A stretch of 64,000 nucleotides of DNA from Nocardia abscessus. GTDB taxonomy: Bacteria; Actinomycetota; Actinomycetes; Mycobacteriales; Mycobacteriaceae. Where the stretch lies: the NCBI RefSeq assembly GCF_015477775.1, contig NZ_JADLQO010000002.1, positions 124,001-188,000 of the forward strand, given 5' to 3'. Below are positions 27,310-36,169 of this stretch, piece after piece. The notes under the pieces are model-generated. The model worked only from the letters and a program-made list of their open reading frames with translations. It was not told the DNA's origin and did no database searches. Each line of letters begins with the position of its first letter. The stretch's first letter is position 1. The translations under genes and the position numbers were made by a program.

Positions 27310-28745
27310 CAGCCAACGGCCCCTTCCATCTGCAGCTCGATGAGCCGGTTCAGTTCCAGTGCGTATTCCATCGGCAGTTCCTTGGCGATCGGCTCCACGA
27401 AGCCGCGCACCACCATCGCCATGGCCTCGTCCTCGGTGAGGCCGCGGCTCATCAGGTAGAACAGCTGGTCCTCGGAGACCTTCGAGACGGTCGCCTCGTG
27501 ACCCATGGTCACGTCGTCCTCGCGGATGTCGACGTAGGGGTAGGTGTCGGAGCGGCTGATCGTGTCGACCAGCAGCGCATCGCACTTCACCGTCGACTTC
27601 GAGCCGTGCGCGCCCTTGTTCACCTGGACCAGGCCGCGGTAGGAGGCCCGGCCGCCGCCGCGCGCCACCGACTTCGACACGATGGTCGAGGAGGTGTGCG
27701 GCGCGAGGTGCAGCATCTTGGCGCCGGTGTCCTGGTGCTGGCCCTCACCGGCGAAGGCCACCGAGAGCACCTCGCCCTTGGCGTACTCGCCGGTCATCCA
27801 GACCGCCGGGTACTTCATGGTGACCTTGGAACCGATGTTGCCGTCGATCCACTCCATGGTCGCGCCCGCCTCGGCCTTGGCCCGCTTGGTGACCAGGTTG
27901 TAGACGTTGTTCGACCAGTTCTGGATGGTGGTGTAGCGGCAGCGGCCGCCCTTCTTCACGATGATCTCCACCACCGCGGAGTGCAGTGAGTCGGACTTGT
28001 AGATCGGGGCGGTGCAGCCCTCGACGTAGTGCACGTAAGCGCCCTCGTCGACGATGATCAGGGTCCGCTCGAACTGACCCATGTTCTCGGTGTTGATCCG
28101 GAAGTAAGCCTGCAGCGGGATGTCGACGTGCACGCCCGGCGGCACGTAGATGAAGGATCCACCCGACCACACGGCGGTGTTCAGCGCGGAGAACTTGTTG
28201 TCACCCGCGGGGATGACCGTGCCGAAGTACTGCCGGAAGATCTCCGGGTGCTCCTTCAACGCCGTATCGGTGTCGAGGAAGATGACGCCTTGCTGCTCCA
28301 GATCCTCACGGATCTGGTGGTAGACGACCTCGGACTCGTACTGCGCGGCGACGCCGGAGACCAGCCGCTGCTTCTCCGCCTCGGGGATGCCCAGCTTGTC
28401 GTAGGTGTTCTTGATGTCCTCCGGCAGTTCGTCCCAGGACGCGGCCTGCTTCTCGGTCGAGCGCACGAAGTACTTGATGTTGTCGAAGTCGATGCCGTCG
28501 AGATTGGAGCCCCAGTTCGGCATCGGCTTGCGATCGAAGATGCGCAGCGCCTTGAGCCGCTGCTCGAGCATCCATACCGGCTCGTTCTTCTTCGCCGAGA
28601 TGTCGCGGACAACCGCCTCGGACAGACCTCGTTGCGCACTGGCGCCGGCCACATCCGAATCGGCCCAGCCGTAACCGTATTTGCCCAGCGAGGCGATGGT
28701 CTCTTCCTGGGTGAGCGGTTGCACCTGGTCGGTGGTCGTCGTCAT
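27309..28745 (-). CDS. sufB: SufB Fe-S assembly scaffold protein
   Basis: A 478-residue protein on which Fe-S clusters are built. Typical segments: [60 protein letters not shown] with a conserved Cys, and [20 protein letters not shown]. Many mycobacterial SufB genes carry an intein; this frame is continuous at normal length and has none. The ATG at 28745 has AAGGAG upstream and overlaps the sufR stop (ATGA). Confidence 0.97.
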   Translation of the reverse strand: MTTTTDQVQPLTQEETIASLGKYGYGWADSDVAGASAQRGLSEAVVRDISAKKNEPVWMLEQRLKALRIFDRKPMPNWGSNLDGIDFDNIKYFVRSTEKQAASWDELPEDIKNTYDKLGIPEAEKQRLVSGVAAQYESEVVYHQIREDLEQQGVIFLDTDTALKEHPEIFRQYFGTVIPAGDNKFSALNTAVWSGGSFIYVPPGVHVDIPLQAYFRINTENMGQFERTLIIVDEGAYVHYVEGCTAPIYKSDSLHSAVVEIIVKKGGRCRYTTIQNWSNNVYNLVTKRAKAEAGATMEWIDGNIGSKVTMKYPAVWMTGEYAKGEVLSVAFAGEGQHQDTGAKMLHLAPHTSSTIVSKSVARGGGRASYRGLVQVNKGAHGSKSTVKCDALLVDTISRSDTYPYVDIREDDVTMGHEATVSKVSEDQLFYLMSRGLTEDEAMAMVVRGFVEPIAKELPMEYALELNRLIELQMEGAVG

Positions 28746-29551
28746 TCGGCACTCCTTCCGGAGTCGTTCGTTCGTACCGCTGCGGGCTGTGCAGCGGTTT
28801 GTGCTGACGTTCTGGTCTGTGCGGTGGGTGGTACCAGCAGCGGCACGTGCGTGGTGCACGCGCAGTCGCCGTTGGCGATCGTGGCCAACCGCTGCACGTG
28901 CGTACCGAGCAGCTCACGGAACGCCTCGAGTTCGGCCGCGCACAACTGCGGGAACTCCTCGGCGACGTGCGCCACCGGGCAGTGGTGCTGGCAGATCTGC
29001 ACGCCCGCGCCCACCTTGCGGGTGGTGGCGGCGAACCCGGCGTCGGTGAACGCCTCGGCGATCTCCTCGGCTTTGGCCTCGGTCTGCTGCGGGGTGTGCT
29101 CCGCGACCGGTTCGATCCCGGCCACGATAGTGCGTGCCCGTTTCCGGGCGAACTCGGTGAGGGCCTGTTCGCCGCCGATCTCTCCGAGCTGCCGCATGGC
29201 GGCGCCGGCCAGATCGTCGTAGGCGTGGCCGAGTTTGCCTCGTCCCGCGGCGGTGAGCTGGTACTGCTTGGCCGGGCGGCCGCGGCCCTTCTGCTGCCAG
29301 GGCGCCGAGCGGCCCGCTCGCGCCTGACCGGAGTCGATCAGGGCGTCCAGATGCCTGCGCACGCCCGCCGGGGCCAGGCCGAGCTTGTTCCCGATGGCGG
29401 TCGCGGTGATCGGCCCTTCCTCCAGCAGCAGCTGGACGATGGCCGCTCGGGTATGCCCTTCACCGCCGACCGTCGCGGGCGCAGCGACCGACCCGGCGCC
29501 GGTCCTGCGACCAGCTCCTTCGTCGCCTCTCCCCAAACCCACGGTTTTCAC
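28742..29551 (-). CDS. sufR: SufR iron-sulfur-dependent transcriptional regulator
   Basis: A 269-residue regulator heading the suf operon. A winged helix fills residues ~33-105 ([20 protein letters not shown], then [15 protein letters not shown]). The C-terminal half carries Cys187, Cys191, Cys204, Cys230 and Cys232; the spacing C191-X12-C204-X25-C230 fits a 4Fe-4S site. SufR represses suf when its cluster is intact and derepresses under iron or redox stress. The start is GTG at 29551, inside a candidate SufR operator, with no good ribosome site; a leaderless transcript or an internal start at 29542 is possible. The stop overlaps sufB. Confidence 0.93.
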   Translation of the reverse strand: MKTVGLGRGDEGAGRRTGAGSVAAPATVGGEGHTRAAIVQLLLEEGPITATAIGNKLGLAPAGVRRHLDALIDSGQARAGRSAPWQQKGRGRPAKQYQLTAAGRGKLGHAYDDLAGAAMRQLGEIGGEQALTEFARKRARTIVAGIEPVAEHTPQQTEAKAEEIAEAFTDAGFAATTRKVGAGVQICQHHCPVAHVAEEFPQLCAAELEAFRELLGTHVQRLATIANGDCACTTHVPLLVPPTAQTRTSAQTAAQPAAVRTNDSGRSAE

Positions 29552-29562
29552 AACACCAGTGT
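29548..29562. promoter_or_regulatory. Candidate SufR operator
   Basis: Read on the minus strand the site is ACACT-N5-TGTGA, matching the palindrome I recall being reported for mycobacterial SufR. It overlaps the predicted GTG start of sufR, so bound SufR would block its own operon. An AT-rich stretch (TATTAGATT on the minus strand) lies about 25 bases further upstream and could contain the -10 element. Confidence 0.6.
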
Positions 29563-29885
29563 GGCGGAATTACTTCCTGAAATCTAATAAGGGTGCCCTG
29601 ACTTCGCCGCACTATTGACCTGCGGGAATTGCGCCATCGGTTCCGGTCGCACACCACATCCCTCACCGATGCGGCCCGGTGGATGCGCGCCGATTCCGCC
29701 GCCGCCGCTCGATATCCCCAATCAGCTGCGGCTGACCTGCACGGACGGACCGCGCCGAGCGGGCACGCCGCACGCACGTCCACATCGGAAGTGCGCGCAT
29801 GCCTGCGAACCCGGGCGAGCGCGGTTGCGAAGAGTGCGATTCGTCACAAGCCGATGCTCGGCGCAGCCGCCTCGCGGGGATGCGC
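29563..29885. other. Upstream region of the suf operon
   Basis: About 320 bases between the MDR dehydrogenase stop (29886, minus) and the sufR operator. No gene is supported. It should contain the suf promoter on the minus strand, near 29580-29600, where the sequence is locally AT-rich. Confidence 0.4.
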
Positions 29886-30923
29886 CTACATGGAGGGGGC
29901 GTCTCGACGTACCGCCACCAGCTTCATGGGCGTCTCCAGCAGCGCGTCCACCGCGTCGTCCCATGTGGCCGTCGCGGTGGTGACCAGCGACGGGTCGAAG
30001 CGACCGGCCGCGACGAGGTCGAGGACCTGCGGAATGACCGGACGGACGTGCGCGCGGCCGGTGTGCAAGGTGCAGCAGCGGGTGTACATGTCGAGGATCG
30101 GCAGCGCGACGTCCTGCAACTGGACGCTGACGCTGGTGCACCAACCGTCGTAGGCCGACGCGTCGATCGCCGCGCGCAGCGCCTTCGCGCCACCGGCCGC
30201 CTCCACGACGATCGGGAACCGGCCGACCCGCGCGTCCGGCGGTCCTTCGATCGCCTCCGCGCCCAACGCCTTCGCGATGCCGAGGCGCTCGGCGGAGTCG
30301 TCGAGGTAGACCACCCTGGCCGACCCGAGGGCGACCGCCAACCCGGCGGCGTACAGCCCGATCGACGGCGCGGCGGGGCCGCCGAGCACCAGCACTTCGG
30401 CGCCGGGATCGTCCGCCAATCGCGGTCCGACCGCGCGGTAGGCGTCCGGGATGTTGTCGCTGGCGCTGGCCACCGCGACCGGGTCGACGCCGGACGGCAG
30501 CCGCACGAGCATGGCGTCGGCGTGCGGCACGAGGGCCAGATCGGCCCACAGCCCACCCCAGTCCAGCCCGCCCATGGGGCCGAGGCCGAAAGTGGACAGC
30601 CGCGGATGGCTCGCGCAATTCCCGGTCCGCCCCCGCGTGCAGGCCCGGCAGGCGCCGCACGAGATCTGGAACGGCACAACGACCAGATCACCGACGGCGA
30701 CGCCGCGCACCTCCGGGCCGGTCGCGACCACCTCCGCGACTCCCTCGTGCCCGAACGGATACGGCCCGGGCAGCGGAAACGCGCCACGCAGGACGGCCGG
30801 GTCGATGTCACAGGTGGCCAGCGCGACCGGGCGCACCAGCGCCTGGCCGGGCCCGCTCAGGACGGGTTCGGGGTGTTCCTCCCAGCGCATCGCACCGGGG
30901 CCGGTCAGCATCAGACGCTTCAT
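29886..30923 (-). CDS. Zinc-type alcohol dehydrogenase-like MDR protein
   Basis: A 345-residue medium-chain dehydrogenase. The catalytic zinc region is GHEGVAEVV (His, Glu), and a structural-zinc Cys cluster is visible at SCGACRACTRGRTGNC. The nucleotide-binding fold (VLVLGGPAAPSIGLYAAGLA) departs from the usual GxGxxG. The usual first zinc ligand is probably the Cys in ALATCDIDPAV. The substrate is unknown. It follows a TetR gene on the same strand with a 41-base gap that contains a palindrome, so the TetR protein probably controls it. Confidence 0.85.
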   Translation of the reverse strand: MKRLMLTGPGAMRWEEHPEPVLSGPGQALVRPVALATCDIDPAVLRGAFPLPGPYPFGHEGVAEVVATGPEVRGVAVGDLVVVPFQISCGACRACTRGRTGNCASHPRLSTFGLGPMGGLDWGGLWADLALVPHADAMLVRLPSGVDPVAVASASDNIPDAYRAVGPRLADDPGAEVLVLGGPAAPSIGLYAAGLAVALGSARVVYLDDSAERLGIAKALGAEAIEGPPDARVGRFPIVVEAAGGAKALRAAIDASAYDGWCTSVSVQLQDVALPILDMYTRCCTLHTGRAHVRPVIPQVLDLVAAGRFDPSLVTTATATWDDAVDALLETPMKLVAVRRDAPSM

Positions 30924-30936
30924 CGTCCGAGTCTCG

Positions 30937-30954
30937 CTAGAACGTTCTTTCTAG
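30937..30954. promoter_or_regulatory. Candidate TetR operator between tetR and the MDR dehydrogenase
   Basis: CTAGAA and TTCTAG form outer arms around an overlapping 10-base perfect palindrome AGAACGTTCT (30939-30948). It lies 14 bases before the dehydrogenase start and 10 bases after the TetR stop, a position from which the adjacent TetR protein could repress the dehydrogenase gene. Confidence 0.55.
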
Positions 30955-30964
30955 TCAAGCCTTT

Positions 30965-31636
30965 TCACCCCGAATCGCCCTGCTCGGCAGGCATTTCCGG
31001 AATTCTTCCGGCCGAACCGGACGGGGACATCGATCCGCTGCCCGCCGCGGCCCCGTCGTCCCCGATCCCCGCCGCCGCGAAGGTCGAGCGGATCAGCCGC
31101 TCCATCGACTTCGCCACCGTACGCAGCGGCGCGTCCGTCTGCCGGATCCGGGCCAGGATGGTGGCGCCCTCGTAGGCGGCGACCACAGTGGTGGCCAATT
31201 CGGCCGCGTCCTCCCCGCCCAGGCCGAGTTCGGCGAGCAGCCCGGCGAATGCCCGCTCCATCGTGTCGAAGGCGCTGACGCAGGCCGAGCGCACCGCCTC
31301 GACGTCGCTGCCGCCGTCCAGCGCGGGCGTCCCGATCGGGCACCCGTCGGTCCACTGTGAATCCGCGAGTTTGCCGACCATGAATTCGAACAGCGTGGCC
31401 ATGGTGGCGAACACGTCCGTCGGCGCCTGCCGGATCATCCGGCCGGTCAGCGTCCCGGTCCCGGTGATCGCCGCGACGGCGATCTCCTCTTTGCCGCCTG
31501 GAAAATGGTGATAGATCGAGCCGTACGGCAGTTCGGCCGCTTCGCTCAACGCCTTCAGACCGAACCCGTGATACCCGTGCCGCGCCAGCAGCCCGGAAGC
31601 GGCCACCTCGATCCGCCGCCTGGACTCCGAAACCAT
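30965..31636 (-). CDS. TetR-family transcriptional regulator
   Basis: A 223-residue TetR repressor. The N-terminal HTH is AASGLLARHGYHGFGLKALS then AELPYGSIYHHFPGGKEEI, close to the LmrA/YxaF subgroup in pattern. The ligand domain covers residues ~60-195. The last ~30 residues (GAAAGSGSMSPSGSAGRIPE) are a disordered, Ser/Gly-rich tail. It is upstream of the MDR dehydrogenase on the same strand with a palindrome between them. Confidence 0.9.
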   Translation of the reverse strand: MVSESRRRIEVAASGLLARHGYHGFGLKALSEAAELPYGSIYHHFPGGKEEIAVAAITGTGTLTGRMIRQAPTDVFATMATLFEFMVGKLADSQWTDGCPIGTPALDGGSDVEAVRSACVSAFDTMERAFAGLLAELGLGGEDAAELATTVVAAYEGATILARIRQTDAPLRTVAKSMERLIRSTFAAAGIGDDGAAAGSGSMSPSGSAGRIPEMPAEQGDSG

Positions 31637-31774
31637 CCGTCGATTGTGCCCCGCGAGCGGGGCGGGTCCGGTCGGAACGACCGGGGTCCGTTCGCGGTAC
31701 GGGATCGCCGCGCGGGTGCCTACAGCTGCCTTACGACTGCACGTGTGCCGTCCGTGGCCACGGGTAAGTCGTGC

Positions 31775-32635
31775 TCAGCGACTGGTGGCAGCCTGCAGAA
31801 TCGAACGCACCGGTATGGCGGGGCGCTGGAGAAGGCTTTCGAGTTCGCCCGCGGTAGTGGCGAACTCCCCGCGGCGGGCAGCCCGGAACATTCCGAGGAG
31901 CATGGCGGCCCGCTCCTCGGGGACGCCGTGAGCGACCGAGGAGGCGGCCCATTCGGAGTCCGCGGCGACGACGCGGCGGATCGTACGTCCGGTCCGTTCG
32001 GTGAGGATGGCGGCGATGTCGGCGAGGTCGAGCGCCTCCGGTGCGGTGAGAGGCGGCGTCGGCCCGTCGAACCGGACCTCGTCGGCGAGGATGATCGCCG
32101 CGGCTTCGGCGAGGTCGGCATGGACGGTCCAGGAAACGGGCCCATCGACCGGTGCGAGCAGTTCACCGGTTTCCAGCGCCGGACCCAGCAAGAGCGGGAC
32201 GGTGCCGGCGTAGAACCCGTTGCGCAGGGCGGTGAACGGTATGCCCGTCGTCGCCAGGTAACGCTCGGTCGCGGCGTGGTCGGGCATGGGCGCGAACACC
32301 GAATCATCGGCGGCGGCCTGATGGCTGGTGTAAAGGATGCGGCCGGCCCCGGCCGCGCGTGCGGCGTCGATCGCCGCGACGTGCGCGGCGACAGCCACCT
32401 CCCCGGTCAGGTTCGCCGAGACGATCAGCACTTGGGTTGCGCCTTCGAATGCCTCGGCCAGGGATGACGGGTCGGTGAAGTCGCCGCGCCGCACCCGCAC
32501 GCCACGGGCGGCCAGCTCACCTGCCCGATCGGTGTCGCGGACGCTGACGCCGACACGAGCGGCTGGCACCCGCTCCAGCAGCCGCTCGACGATCTGCGAG
32601 CCGAGCAGTCCTGTGCCTCCGGTGACGATGATCAT
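31775..32635 (-). CDS. NmrA-like NAD(P)-binding oxidoreductase
   Basis: A 286-residue atypical SDR with the motif IIVTGGTGLLGSQIVERLLE at the N-terminus, VRRGDFTDPSSLAEAFEGAT in the adenine-binding region, and the FTALRNGFYAGTVPLLLGPA segment typical of the quinone-oxidoreductase QorB/NmrA group. It probably uses NADPH; the substrate is unknown. AAGGAG lies 7 bases before the ATG at 32635. It is divergent from the TetR gene at 32705, with a long palindrome in the 69-base gap. Confidence 0.9.
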   Translation of the reverse strand: MIIVTGGTGLLGSQIVERLLERVPAARVGVSVRDTDRAGELAARGVRVRRGDFTDPSSLAEAFEGATQVLIVSANLTGEVAVAAHVAAIDAARAAGAGRILYTSHQAAADDSVFAPMPDHAATERYLATTGIPFTALRNGFYAGTVPLLLGPALETGELLAPVDGPVSWTVHADLAEAAAIILADEVRFDGPTPPLTAPEALDLADIAAILTERTGRTIRRVVAADSEWAASSVAHGVPEERAAMLLGMFRAARRGEFATTAGELESLLQRPAIPVRSILQAATSR

Positions 32636-32655
32636 CCAGCGCTCCTTAACGTTGA

Positions 32656-32684
32656 TAATATCGCTGTTAGCAACGCCGATATTA
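32656..32684. promoter_or_regulatory. Candidate TetR operator in the NmrA-like/tetR divergent region
   Basis: Outer arms TAATATCG (32656-32663) and CGATATTA (32677-32684) pair perfectly, and an inner GTT/AAC pair shares the same centre. A second pair, TCGCTG (32661-32666) and CAGCGA (32686-32691), overlaps it with a different centre. The AT-rich site stands out from the GC-rich background and could serve both divergent genes. Confidence 0.6.
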
Positions 32685-32704
32685 GCAGCGATTAAGATGG
32701 CCGC

Positions 32705-33442
32705 ATGGCAGAGTCGAGGTCGAGCAGCGCGAGCAGGCACGAGAGCCGGGAGCGCATCGTGGAGGTGGCGGGGCGACTGCTACGCGAACAGGGTCCGCAC
32801 GCTGTCACCACCCGCGCGGTCGCACATGCGGCAGGCATGCAGGCGCCGACCATCTACCGGTTCTTCGAGGACAAGGACGCGTTGCTCGATGCCGTCGCCG
32901 AGCACGTCTTCGCGACCTATGTGGCAGGCAAGGCCCTCGCCGACGAGCAGGACGACGACCCGGTGACCGATCTTCGCGCCGGATGGGACATGCACATCGA
33001 CTTCGCACTGACCAATCCGGCGGTGTTCGCGATGCTCACCGACCCCCAACGCGGGACCGCCTCTCCCGCGGCGGCCGCCGGGCTGCAGGTGCTGCGTGCC
33101 CGGGTGCATCGCGTCGCGGCGGCCGGCCGACTCCGGGTAAGCGAACGTCGCGCCGTCGACCTCGTCCACGCCGCCGGGACCGGGGCAGCTCTGGCCCTGT
33201 TGTCCGTCCCGCCCCGAGACCGAGACCTCGGGCTTGCCGAGGCGATGTACGAGGCGGTGACTCATGCGATCCTCACCGACGTCCCACCACCCTCCGCGCA
33301 CGACGCCACCGCGGCCGCACTACGAGCCGCCGGACCGGAACTGCCGATGCTCACCGACGCCGAACGCGCCCTGCTATCGGAATGGCTGCGACGAACCGAC
33401 GAGAACCCCACCGGCACCGGCAACCCGTCCCGTCTCCGCTGA
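32705..33442 (+). CDS. TetR-family transcriptional regulator
   Basis: A 245-residue TetR protein. HTH region: [40 protein letters not shown]. The ligand-binding part is followed by a Pro/Thr-rich tail. The ATG at 32705 has no clear ribosome site, so the transcript may be leaderless. The gene is divergent from the NmrA-like gene and is separated from it by a strong palindrome, which makes that gene its likely target. It ends 20 bases before mptB. Confidence 0.9.
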   Translation: MAESRSSSASRHESRERIVEVAGRLLREQGPHAVTTRAVAHAAGMQAPTIYRFFEDKDALLDAVAEHVFATYVAGKALADEQDDDPVTDLRAGWDMHIDFALTNPAVFAMLTDPQRGTASPAAAAGLQVLRARVHRVAAAGRLRVSERRAVDLVHAAGTGAALALLSVPPRDRDLGLAEAMYEAVTHAILTDVPPPSAHDATAAALRAAGPELPMLTDAERALLSEWLRRTDENPTGTGNPSRLR

Positions 33443-33462
33443 CATCGACACGACAGACCGGG

Positions 33463-35172
33463 ATGCGCGCACCAACTAGGCTGCGTTGCGTGGCGGTACT
33501 GGAAGGCGCGCGGCGCAGGACACTGGCGTTGGGGCGCCGGGCACTCGGACTCGACGTGCCCGCGGCCGATCACACGATCGCGGTGCTGCATCGCGACGAG
33601 TCGGAGGTGCCCGGTCTCGACCGCAAGGAACTCGCGCAGCTCGACCGCATCCGCCTGATGGGCGCGACCGGCACGGTGCTGATGGCGATCAGCGCGCTCG
33701 GCATCGGCGCGCAGCCGGTGCACCAGAATCCGGTCTCCGGCGTCCGTGTGCTCGGCATCTTCGCCCGCGCCCACACCGGCTCGCTGGCCATGTGCATGAC
33801 CGGCACCGTCGTCGTCGTGCTGGCCTGGCTGCTGCTGGGCCGGTTCGCGGTGGGCGGCATCGGCGGCTCCCCTATCCACCGGCTGACCCGCTCGCAGCTG
33901 GACCGCACGCTGCTGCTGTGGATCATCCCGCTCAGCATCGCTCCTCCGCTGTTCAGCAACGACGTCTATTCCTATCTGGCACAGAGCGAGATCGCCGCGC
34001 GCGGCATCGACCCCTATCAGGAAGGGCCCGTCGCGGGACTCGGGATCGACAACGTCCTGACCAACAACGTCCCGACCATCTGGCGCGACACCCCCGCGCC
34101 CTACGGTCCGCTGTTCCTCTGGATCGGCCGGGGCATCGCCGAACTCACCGGCGACAACATCATCGCGGGCGTGTGGGTGCACCGGATCCTCGCGCTCGGC
34201 GGTGTCGCGCTGATCGTCTGGGCGCTGCCACGGCTGTCGGTGCGCTGCGGCGTCGCGCCGGTGAGCGCGCTGTGGCTCGGCGCGGCCAACCCGCTGGTGC
34301 TGTTCCACCTGGTCGGCGGCGTGCACAACGACGCGCTGATGCTCGGCCTGATGCTGGCAGGCATGGAGTTCTGCCTGCGCGCCATCGAGGACACCCACCC
34401 GTTCGACGGCCGCGCCTACGCGTGGCTGATCAGCGGAGCGATCATCATCACGCTGTCGTCCTCGATCAAGTTCACCTCGATCATCGTGCTCGGGTTCGTC
34501 GGCATGGCGCTTGCGCGGCGCTGGGGCGCCTCGCTGCGCACGGTCGCCGTCGCGGCCGCCATGCTCGGCGCCATCGCCATCGGCACAACGCTTTTCATCA
34601 GTTCGGTGAGCGGGCTCGGGTTCGGGTGGATCTTCACGCTGAACACCGCGAACGCGGTGCGCAGCTGGATGTCGCTGCCGACGGCGCTCGGCATCGTCAC
34701 CGGGTTCGGCGGCGTGCTGCTCGGACTCGGCGATCACACCACCGCGCTGCTGAGCATCACCCGCCCGATCGCGGCGGTGGTCGCCGGCTTCTTCACGGTG
34801 CGCATGCTGGTCGCCACGGGCACCGGGCGGCTGCATCCGGTCGGTGCGCTTGGCGTGGCGCTGGGCGCGATCGTGCTGCTGTTCCCGGTGGTGCAGCCCT
34901 GGTATCTGCTGTGGGCGATCGTGCCGATGGCGACGTGGGCGACCCGGCCGGTGTTCCGCGTTCCGGCGGTGGCGTTCTCGGCGATCGTGAGCGTCATCCT
35001 GATGCCGCGCGGCGCCGATCTGGAAGTGTTCCAGATCGTGGGCGCCGCGATCGCCACCGTGATCGTCGCGGTGCTGTTCGTCGTGATCACGCGCAACTCG
35101 CTGCCCTGGCGCGGGCAGACGGGGGTGTCGGCTCCGTCACAGGCGCCCACCTCCTACGGTGTGACATCGTGA
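33463..35172 (+). CDS. mptB: Alpha-(1->6)-mannopyranosyltransferase MptB-like
   Basis: A 569-residue integral membrane GT-C glycosyltransferase with about 12-13 helices. The GT-C acidic motif lies in the first large external loop as LFSNDVYSYLAQSEIAARGI, followed by DPYQEGPVA and YGPLFLWIGR. MptB builds the alpha-1,6-mannan core of lipomannan from polyprenyl-phosphate-mannose outside the membrane. In mycobacteria it is adjacent to and divergent from sufR; here it is 3.9 kb away because of the 29886-33442 block. The ATG at 33463 is used; a GTG at 33490 is also possible, as neither has a strong ribosome site. The downstream ABC exporter pair and ctaA are conserved neighbours. Confidence 0.88.
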   Translation: MRAPTRLRCVAVLEGARRRTLALGRRALGLDVPAADHTIAVLHRDESEVPGLDRKELAQLDRIRLMGATGTVLMAISALGIGAQPVHQNPVSGVRVLGIFARAHTGSLAMCMTGTVVVVLAWLLLGRFAVGGIGGSPIHRLTRSQLDRTLLLWIIPLSIAPPLFSNDVYSYLAQSEIAARGIDPYQEGPVAGLGIDNVLTNNVPTIWRDTPAPYGPLFLWIGRGIAELTGDNIIAGVWVHRILALGGVALIVWALPRLSVRCGVAPVSALWLGAANPLVLFHLVGGVHNDALMLGLMLAGMEFCLRAIEDTHPFDGRAYAWLISGAIIITLSSSIKFTSIIVLGFVGMALARRWGASLRTVAVAAAMLGAIAIGTTLFISSVSGLGFGWIFTLNTANAVRSWMSLPTALGIVTGFGGVLLGLGDHTTALLSITRPIAAVVAGFFTVRMLVATGTGRLHPVGALGVALGAIVLLFPVVQPWYLLWAIVPMATWATRPVFRVPAVAFSAIVSVILMPRGADLEVFQIVGAAIATVIVAVLFVVITRNSLPWRGQTGVSAPSQAPTSYGVTS

Positions 35173-35240
35173 CCGAGCGTGGCGAGGGAGCCATCTACAC
35201 AGCAGCACCGGGTGCGCCGAACGGCGAGGCGGAGTCGTGA
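35169..35240 (+). CDS. Possible 23-residue small protein bridging mptB and the ABC exporter
   Basis: A 23-codon frame (MTERGEGAIYTAAPGAPNGE, then AES) starts with a GTG that overlaps the mptB stop by 4 bases (GTGA) and ends with a TGA that overlaps the next GTG start, again as GTGA. It fills the 64-base gap exactly. It may be a leader peptide that carries ribosomes from mptB to the ABC gene, or a coincidence of phase. It has no recognisable domain. Confidence 0.35.
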   Translation: MTERGEGAIYTAAPGAPNGEAES

Positions 35241-36169
35241 CCACAGCTCCCGGACCTGCTGTCAGCGTCGACGGCGTCGTCAAGCGGTACGGCGAGACCA
35301 CGGCCGTGGACGGCCTGACGTTCGAGGTCGAACCGGCGCGGGTGCTCGCGCTGCTCGGTCCGAACGGCGCGGGCAAGACCACGACCGTGGAGATGTGCGA
35401 GGGATTCACCACGCCGGAGGCGGGCACGGTGCGCGTGCTCGGCCTGGACCCGATCGCCGATTCCGAACGGCTGCGTCCCCGCATCGGCGTCATGCTGCAA
35501 GGCGGCGGCGCGTATCCCGGTGCGCGGGCGGGCGAAATGCTCGACTTGGTGGCCGCCTACTCCGCGGATCCGCTCGATCCCGACTGGCTGCTGCGCACCC
35601 TCGGCCTCCAGGACAACCGCCGCACCCCCTACCGCCGCCTCTCCGGCGGCCAGCAGCAGCGGCTCGCCCTGGCCTGCGCACTGGTGGGCAAACCGGAGAT
35701 CGTTTTCCTGGACGAACCCACCGCGGGCTTGGACGCCCAGGCGCGGCTGATCGTCTGGGAGTTGATCGACGCCCTGCGCCGCGACGGGGTCACCGTGGTG
35801 CTGACCACGCACATGATGGACGAGGCCGAGCAACTCGCCGACCAGCTGGTGATCATCGACCACGGCCGTATCGTCGCCTCCGGCACCCCCGCCGAGGTCA
35901 CCGCGCACGGGGCGGCCGGGCAGCTGCGATTCTGCGCGCCGCCCAGACTGAACCTGGAACTGCTGGCGAACGCCCTGCCGGAAGGGTTCGCGCCCCTGGA
36001 GACCACCCCGGGTACCTACCTGGTGGAGGGCGAGATCAATCCGCAAGTCCTCGCGACCGTCACCGCGTGGTGCGCGCGAATGAACGTGCTGGCCACCGAC
36101 ATCCGGATCGACCAGCGCCGCCTCGAAGACGTCTTCTTGGAACTGACCGGACGGGACCTGCGCGGATGA
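35237..36169 (+). CDS. ABC exporter ATP-binding protein (DrrA/Rv1458c-like)
   Basis: A 310-residue ABC ATPase of the DrrA type. Walker A is GPNGAGKTTTVEMCEGF, the signature LSGGQQQRLALACALVG, and Walker B IVFLDEPTAGLD, then the switch His in VLTTHMMDEA. A C-terminal ~80-residue extension is typical of DrrA-like exporters. It pairs with the permease that overlaps its stop. The substrate is unknown; conserved linkage with mptB in mycobacteria hints at an envelope role. The start is GTG at 35237. Confidence 0.92.
   Translation: MTTAPGPAVSVDGVVKRYGETTAVDGLTFEVEPARVLALLGPNGAGKTTTVEMCEGFTTPEAGTVRVLGLDPIADSERLRPRIGVMLQGGGAYPGARAGEMLDLVAAYSADPLDPDWLLRTLGLQDNRRTPYRRLSGGQQQRLALACALVGKPEIVFLDEPTAGLDAQARLIVWELIDALRRDGVTVVLTTHMMDEAEQLADQLVIIDHGRIVASGTPAEVTAHGAAGQLRFCAPPRLNLELLANALPEGFAPLETTPGTYLVEGEINPQVLATVTAWCARMNVLATDIRIDQRRLEDVFLELTGRDLRG

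Noticed and set aside
27309..28745. SufB intein as in some mycobacteria
   Set aside because: The reading frame is continuous at normal SufB length with no splicing-domain motifs.
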